Source: Tenrec ecaudatus (taxonomy: Eukaryota > Chordata > Mammalia > Afrosoricida > Tenrecidae). Taken from it: a stretch of DNA of 64,000 nucleotides. Positions 57,954 to 64,000 of this stretch are shown here, piece after piece. Every line of letters starts with the position of its first letter. Positions within the stretch are counted from its first letter, which is position 1. Location of the stretch: the NCBI RefSeq assembly GCF_050624435.1, contig NC_134534.1, forward strand, positions 68,347,501 to 68,411,500. The letters are read 5' to 3'. The notes under the pieces are model-generated. The model was not told the origin of the DNA. It saw only the letters and a list, made by a program, of their open reading frames with translations, and did not search any database. The position numbers and the translations under genes are program-made.

Positions 57954-60900
57954 GCCTGTTTCTAAAATGGCATGTGTTGAGTAGTGACCATTGATCGCGT
58001 TCTGGACCTTAGCGCCTGGTGTCCTGTCGAAGGCTCATAGAAGTTACGGAATTTCTTCAGCCACACAGCGTGGGGACAATGAAATTTGTGAGTGCCCTGA
58101 GAATGAAGGCATGGGGCATCCGTATGCCAACTGATAATCGAGTGTAAAGCATTGTTCTTATGGCTTCCCTGCTCGCTCTTCTTACTTAGTAAGACCCAAG
58201 TTCAGCATTTGGGCATAACATTTTACAACCACCAAATAAAGAGAAAGTGGAGGTTTATGGTATATGCTTATTTGTTTTTTGCGTGTGCTCTTGGCTAAGC
58301 AAAATTAAGTTTGAAACTAAAGCGTATGTGTGAAACAAAGTGGTGTTTAAAGAGCAGAACTAGTAAAAGAATATTTGTCCACAGAAAAAGCTGAGTAAAA
58401 CGTAGTTGTCAGATTACTCCTACACAAAAGATTCTTAAAAATAAGTCATTTTAGTTTTCTTCATCATAAACACTGCTGAATGGTACAGTGTGTGGGTACT
58501 TTGCTGGTTTAAACAAGGTTAAGAGACCTACTTAGTTTTTAGTTTTTTAAGCTGTTTATGGCCTTCAGTCAAGTGATTTTTTTTTTCAACTTCCAATTTA
58601 GGAATGGGGAGGGTATTCTGTTTGGTTCTCCATAAGGAGCGCAGGTTGCCCCACAGGAACGACTGTCTTTTAAGGGGACAGCAGGTGCAACAGTGCTTGT
58701 GTGTGCATTCTTGCTCTTTGTTGGTGAGGTTAGTGCACACTGACAACAGCAAAGGCCCCTTCTCACAACTGGAACTTGTAGGATCTTTGGGACTTCAAAG
58801 AATTAATCATTCGTTTTGAAACTGGGGTAGCAATTGTACAGCACCACTTGGATGTGATTGAACTATTGTATGATATGATATACATATATTAATTCCCAAT
58901 GGAAAAAACAGAAGATGAATGTATTTGTTTTGTGGTGGTATCCTATGAATTTAATTTTTTGGAGGTTTTTTAAAGATAAATTTTATGTGTTTTATTATTT
59001 ATGTTACTCATACTGGTGTCTCCAGCTTTTATTATTATTGGGTTACTCAGAAAAAATGTCTAGGGAACTGTGGTTTTACGGAACAGTACTTGGCAAGCCC
59101 TACAAATATACTCCTTTGACATGTAACATTTTGAAATGTACTATGAATTCCTGATCCAGTGTAATTGTGAGACTCCATGTGAGCGTAAATGTATGCATTT
59201 GCTGAAGCCCTTTGAGGTGTTATTTTAGAAGTATAAGAATAAAATTGCTAGGATTAAACCGACTATGTAGACTGCAAGCATAGGAGTTATGTAAATGAAA
59301 CAACATTCAAAAACCCCCATGATTAATTAATTTAGTTGCTGTTAGCCACTGTGACATATGCCCTTCTCTCTTACGTATACTTAAGAGCAACACATTATCC
59401 GACTTAATTCTCTGCAACAATCCAAGAAAATGTTCTTCTGTTCTTGGTGGCAGAGCCTGGCAATCCCCTAATGCCTGGCAGAGGAGCTGAGGGGGCCCTT
59501 TCAAGCATATGGAGACATCTAGAAAAAGATGTGCACCGTCAGCTGTGATTCCATTGTGTGTGCGCTCAGACGGGTCTGAGCCTTCTTCTCCAGGGAATGC
59601 CAGTCTTTACAGAAGAGTTCTTTGACTTTTAGATGTCAGGATATGGTAGCAGAGGGTTGAAAATAGCTTCCAATTTAATGTGAATTGTGAATTGGATGTA
59701 TTTTGGATAGTTTTGCTCTAGTTTTAACCCTTCAATGGTTAGATATAGCGGACATGACTTTGGTTCCGCGTCAGAAAAAACGTCTGACCGGAAATGTAAG
59801 CTTTAGTGTGGGGCGAGGGTGAGGGTCAGATAATGCTCTCTGGGTCTGTGAGCTGATGTGTGAGCATTGCACACTGCTTAAGGATTTCAGTACCTTTCCC
59901 TGTTTCAAATCACATCAGGGTGAAATGTGACCCATCAGTTGACAGCTTGGATTTCTTAGGGACAAAGGAACAAAACAAAAACAACTTTGTGCTGTTAAAA
60001 GGTTTAAAAAACAATTCTCCTAAGCTATCCTCTTTAGGATGCTGAGTACCACCTCCTCCCCCCACCCCCCCCACAAAAAGGATCGCTTTATACACTGTTT
60101 CTACAGGACTAATTTTCTGAGATGCACATTGTGGCCTTCTCTGTTATTTTGACCCCGAGTGTATCATGACTGAATTCTATTTGAAAACATAATTAATGCC
60201 CGGCTATTGTGACAACAAAATTGCCATTTAAGAAATTACATCTTTTTCAACATGTCGTGTTTTTAGTTTTGCTTGATAATTTATATCATTACATCTGTTA
60301 TCAATTTCAAATTATAAGAGAAAAGAGGGGAAATTACTACTTGAATATATTCTTTTTATATTCTAATAATTCATAAATCAGGATCTTTTTCTTTTTAGTG
60401 CATTAATAAGACTACATAATGAAAGCCATTTAAAAGGAAAACAGAGCAAAACACTTGTTTTGTGCCCTCTCATATCTTAAGCTCCTTTATCTCTGTGAGT
60501 TACTTTTCTAAACAGAAAAAGGATGTTCTTAACTTTTGTAGTGAGAAAGACGGCTTTCCACTTCTGTAAGGAGTTAAAATCTCAGAAACCCACAGAAGCA
60601 GTTTTCTTAGCTGCCCTTTGTATGCGAGGACAAACCAGTGAGTTTGGTTTTGTTTTTTGGGTAGCTTTTGTATGTTTCCTGTTTTGTATTTTAAAGACTT
60701 GTAAGAAGATTTATGACTATATAAAGAATATTAGCATTTAAGATCTATTAAAAGCAATATCTGGAAAAGCTATAGAATACAATTTTGGTGTCATAAATTT
60801 TTAATTCAGACAACATAAAGAAAACATATACTTTATTGATTCTAGTTGTCCTAGAAATGCGTGTGAATTACTTTAATGACTATTTTAGAAGCTGATACAG

Positions 60901-61230
60901 TTTTTTTAGCTGTTGTAAAAATTGAGGCAAAATTGATTTCGAATAGGAGGAAGATCTTTAGTGCAAACTTAACGCTTTGAAAGGTAATGGAAATGAAAAG
61001 GCTTGATGGTCTGTAGGTAGATCATATTACTTTTGGATCTTCAGGGCAAAGATTTTATCTTTTACTCTGATATGTTGTTGCCTTTCCATGGCTGTGATGA
61101 CAATGTAAATTGTGGAAATGTTGGTTCTAGGACAATTTTTAGTTGGTTTTCTTGTTGGAAATGTTAAGAGGAGAGAAGAATTGAGTGAGCATGAAACTTT
61201 TGGTGGTGTTTCACTTGATTCTTTTTTTAG
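57954..61230. other. Probable first intron, unique sequence
   Basis: 3.3 kb without recognised repeats, unusual for this window, and no coding signal. Short open frames here have no family match. Confidence 0.45.
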
Positions 61231-61272
61231 GCATTTGGTAGTAGAAGCTGCTGAAGTTGGAGCTGCTGAAAG
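61231..61272 (+). other. Candidate 42-base exon
   Basis: A good acceptor (CTTGATTCTTTTTTTAG) is followed by GCATTTGGTAGTAGAAGCTG and ends GCTGAAAG/GTAGAA. In one frame it reads HLVVEAAEVGAAE; in the frame continuing from the ATG at 56,063 it meets TGA. It could be a 5'UTR exon or coding in another phase. Only splice-site shape supports it. Confidence 0.35.
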
Positions 61273-61344
61273 GTAGAAATAAATCCAAGAAATGAAGAAA
61301 TTAAGTAATCCATGGTTCTGAAAGAAGGGAAAATCCTCTATTTG

Positions 61345-61450
61345 TTTGTTTTCCTAGGGGCTCATACAATTCTTATCACAATCCATACATACATCAATTG
61401 TGTAAAGCACGTTTGTACATTCATTGCCCTCATCATTCTCAAAACATCCA
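61345..61450 (-). mobile_element. Short L1 3' end, antisense
   Basis: GGGGCTCATACAATTCTTATC and AATTGTGTAAAGCACGTTTG to CATCATTCTCAAAACATCC. Confidence 0.85.
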
Positions 61451-61579
61451 CTCTCCATCCTCCACATTTTTTTTTCTTTGATTAGATAGCAAGTGAGAAC
61501 TACATGGAGATAGAAGCTTTTTTCCCCTGTTCTGGCAGAATTTGTGCTTTATAAGTAGCCAATTACCAACTGCTAGAAT

Positions 61580-61755
61580 TCCCCCATCATGCTTAGGAAA
61601 GTAGAAGGTCATCAGAAAAAGAGGAAGATCCTCCAGGAGATGGATTGATCCAGTGGCAGCTATGAGGGGCTCAAACATAACTGGGCCTGGGGCTGGCGCA
61701 AGACTGGCCAGGTTTCTTTCTGTGTCACACGGGGTCTGAGAGTTGGAATCCCCTC
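61580..61755 (+). mobile_element. RTE LINE 3' end
   Basis: CATGCTTAGGAAAGTAGAAGG, AAAAAGAGGAAGATCCTCCAG, GAGATGGATTGATCCAGTGG correspond to the copy at 12,955. The tail is decayed. Confidence 0.65.
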
Positions 61756-61759
61756 AATG

Positions 61760-62345
61760 AACTTCAACATAGCAGGGTTCTCCACAGGCAACTTAAATCT
61801 AATTTTATACCTTTTAGATCTTGTCTTTGAATTCTTTTTTAGTTCAAGGATCATTTGTTGGCCTTTAGGAGTGTATTCCAGTTCAGTCTGTTGAGGTACC
61901 ACACCCTGGCCCCAAAGTCCACCTTCAGCATTCCCTGGGGATCTCGCTGCTCCATTCCCTTGCTGTTCTGTTGCACCCCCTTTAGTGTTTTGCCCCTGGG
62001 GTGGCAGGATCAGATCGGGTGCAATTCCCACACTGTCTCCGGTGTTGTCCCCTGTAGGGTTATGGGTCAGTGAGGGGTGTCATGTCTCATAGTGGGGCCG
62101 GCCATGTGTCTTCTCTGTGGACTGGCTGCTCTAATTGGTTCATCGTTCTCAAGGCCTGGTGGGCCAGGATGTGCTCCACTCGCTCCTCCTCCCCCTTCAT
62201 CTGCTCCCGTGTGCTCTGATCACATATGTCCCTCTTCTGGAGCTGCAGATTCAATGCCGTCCTTTGGAATAAAGTCTTCTGGGGGTAGGGGCAGGTGTCC
62301 ACTTAATACTTGGGATTGGGGCTGGTCCCCCGTCCTTGCATTTTT
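61760..62345 (-). mobile_element. Internal L1 3'UTR piece, antisense
   Basis: TTTGTTGGCCTTTAGGAGTG, CAGTCTGTTGAGGTACCACAC, GCACCCCCTTTAGTGTTTTG, GTGGGGCCGGCCATGTG and GGGCCAGGATGTGCTCCAC. The distal half of the lineage-A 3'UTR, without the terminus. Confidence 0.8.
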
Positions 62346-62644
62346 ATCTCATGTTAACCGTTGTGTCATTTCCTATGCGATATTTTATATTTTTACATAG
62401 TATAAACTATAATTACCAGTCTGATTGAAGGGCACCAACATAGAATGAATGATTTTTTGGGAGGAGGTGTGGAGGGGAAGGAGAAAGGGGAAAGCTTACT
62501 GTAATTTTCATAATTTGCCTTTTCTAAAGCTGTAGGCATATACACATTATATATGTCAGAAACTTTTATTTGTGTTTCTTTCCTCAAAGTAGGACTATAA
62601 TGTTTATAGGGCTAAAATCTTTTAAATGTCCCATTTTTACTTTT

Positions 62645-62860
62645 AAGTAGTGTTTCATTAATAACCCCACCCCCCCTTTGCCCTTGAGTTGATTCTGACT
62701 CATAACGAACCTATATATTTTTTTTCCTGAGAGTGTACATCTTTATAGAAGCAGACATCCTCCTCTTTCATCTGCAGAGTGACTGGTAGGTTTGAACCAC
62801 AGACCATGTGGATTAGTGCCCCAGAGCTGAACCCACATTACCACTAGGGTCTTAATATTT
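62645..62860 (-). mobile_element. AfroSINE, antisense
   Basis: TTGAGTTGATTCTGACTCATA tail side, GACTGGTAGGTTTGAACCAC and TTACCACTAGGGTCTT head end. Confidence 0.8.
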
Positions 62861-63430
62861 GTCATTAATTGTGTTAATGGTGTGCCCCTATTTTGGTGCT
62901 CTCTCTGGTCAGGACTGCACTCTTCAGTTAGTATAAAGGGACAGGGACCTTCCTTCTCTGAGTTGCCTGTGCCTTGTTCCTGATGAAAGCCCAGTATTCC
63001 GAATCTCACCACCCTAGGTTTCAAAGTGATGGAAATTTGCTCAGTGAGTTTAACAATGACTTTCTAGATGCATTTTGTTCTTGCTTTTGACTAGAATGTC
63101 TATTAGGACAGTAATAACGATAACAATGTAAATGATAGCTATCATCAAGTAGGCTTTTTAATTGTTACATTATTTCTTTTTTTCAACAATCCCATAAAGT
63201 AGAAGTTATACCATTTTTCAGTAGTAAACCAAAGTTTAAAGGGATTTAAATCCTTATGCCTACGTGCAAAACCTTTTATTTTTTTTTGGGGGGGGGTGTT
63301 AAATAATTAACTTTGACCAATGGGAGAAATAAAAAATAAACATCAGAGGGAATGGTGACTCTGAGAATGTCCCTCTGTTAGGAAGCTGATAAAGCCAATG
63401 TTTGGAGATCCTTAAAAGAACGCTCTAGTC
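62861..63430. other. Unique sequence
   Basis: No gene recognised; a T/G homopolymer pair at about 63,279-63,297 (T9 then G9). Confidence 0.4.
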
Positions 63431-63654
63431 CAGGCGTCCTCAAACTACGGCCCATGGGCCACATGCGGCCCGCCGAGGACATTTACCTGGCCTGCCCCGG
63501 TGCTTTTGCCCCGTTGTTTTTTTACTTTAAAATAAGATATATGCAGTGTGCATAGGTATTTGTTCGTAGTTTTTTTTTAAACTATAGTCTGGCCTTCCAA
63601 CGGGTCTGAGGGACAGTGAACTGGCCCCCTATTTAAAAAGTTTGAGGATCCCTG
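63431..63654. mobile_element. hAT-type MITE, 224 bases
   Basis: Ends are imperfect inverted repeats, CAGGCGTCCTCAAACT and (reverse complement of the right end) CAGGGATCCTCAAACT, 14 of 16 matching. The flanking 8-base duplication CTCTAGTC/CTCTATTC differs at one base and fits the hAT target pattern with central TA. The interior, GGCCCATGGGCCACATGCGGC and ACAGTGAACTGGCCCCCTA, resembles OposCharlie/OC1-like MITEs known from opossum, bats, tenrec and lizards. Non-coding; moved by a hAT transposase elsewhere. Confidence 0.85.
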
Positions 63655-63662
63655 CTCTATTC

Positions 63663-64000
63663 CATGAACAGAGAATGAATAGCTCTCACCCTACAAATTA
63701 GGCCAACAGTCCCCTTCTCCCCCAACATTTTCCTCAAGGTGCACCCACCAGTACAGATATTACTTATCTTGAGATCCACAAATCGTCTCCAGCTTTTAAA
63801 TGACCCATCTAGTTTTTTTTAACAATTCTTAAAATTTGGGGATTTTAGAAATTAACTTTGAATTTTTAAAGCCAGGAACTTTTGAAGGGCCCTGAGCTTG
63901 TTAATGGTGAGAGAAAAGGATCAAGGTGAGAGTTGCACAGCCTGATGAACGGGCTTCATGTCACTGATTGTATATGTAAGATACCTGCTGAGGTGGCAAA
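63663..64000. other. Unique sequence to window end
   Basis: No gene or repeat recognised. Confidence 0.4.

Overview
This is mammalian nuclear DNA. It is AT-rich, crowded with interspersed repeats, and has almost no coding sequence. Three repeat types point to an afrotherian: tRNA-derived AfroSINEs (head like GGAGCCCTGGTGGCGCAG, tail like GAGTCGGAATCGACTCGA), an RTE/BovB-type LINE whose 3' end shares that SINE tail, and many copies of an L1 lineage ending GAGCCCCCAATAAAATGATTT. The repeat repertoire, plus a hAT MITE of a type known for patchy spread among tetrapods, makes a tenrec my best guess. The species is inference from recalled repeat families, not proof.

Layout. 1-5.2 kb: an old antisense L1 with a younger L1 nested in it, then a 5'-truncated L1 and a RAN GTPase processed pseudogene inserted at the same target site inside an AfroSINE. 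5.2-9.1 kb: old repeats (MIR), then a 2.5-kb GAGT/CAGT tetranucleotide array with higher-order structure. 9.1-31 kb: L1 3' ends in both orientations, AfroSINEs, two mariner remnants, LTR-like elements, and a long old antisense L1 (23.5-28.2 kb) broken by younger insertions. 31-45 kb: a very similar trio of young L1 3' ends (one with an apparent 3' transduction, two forming an inverted pair), fragments of an RTE LINE, and more L1 and AfroSINE. 45-54 kb: a mariner carrying nested L1s, an internally deleted Tigger element, and L1 fragments.

55.2-57.7 kb is the only clear host-gene signal: a CpG island of about 2.5 kb holding a perfect YY1 site overlapping an ATG, several splice donors and, at its right edge, two CCAAT boxes plus a GC box. 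I read it as the promoter and first exon of a plus-strand gene whose body lies beyond the right end. A candidate second exon sits at 61,231-61,272. I could not identify the gene. 57.9-64 kb then reads as its first intron(s), with L1, RTE, AfroSINE and a hAT MITE.

The only protein-coding-like sequences are the dead RAN retrocopy and decayed transposases or reverse transcriptases. Nothing here works as an operon or gene cluster. The biology is retrotransposition, nested insertion history, one large satellite-like array and one housekeeping-type promoter.
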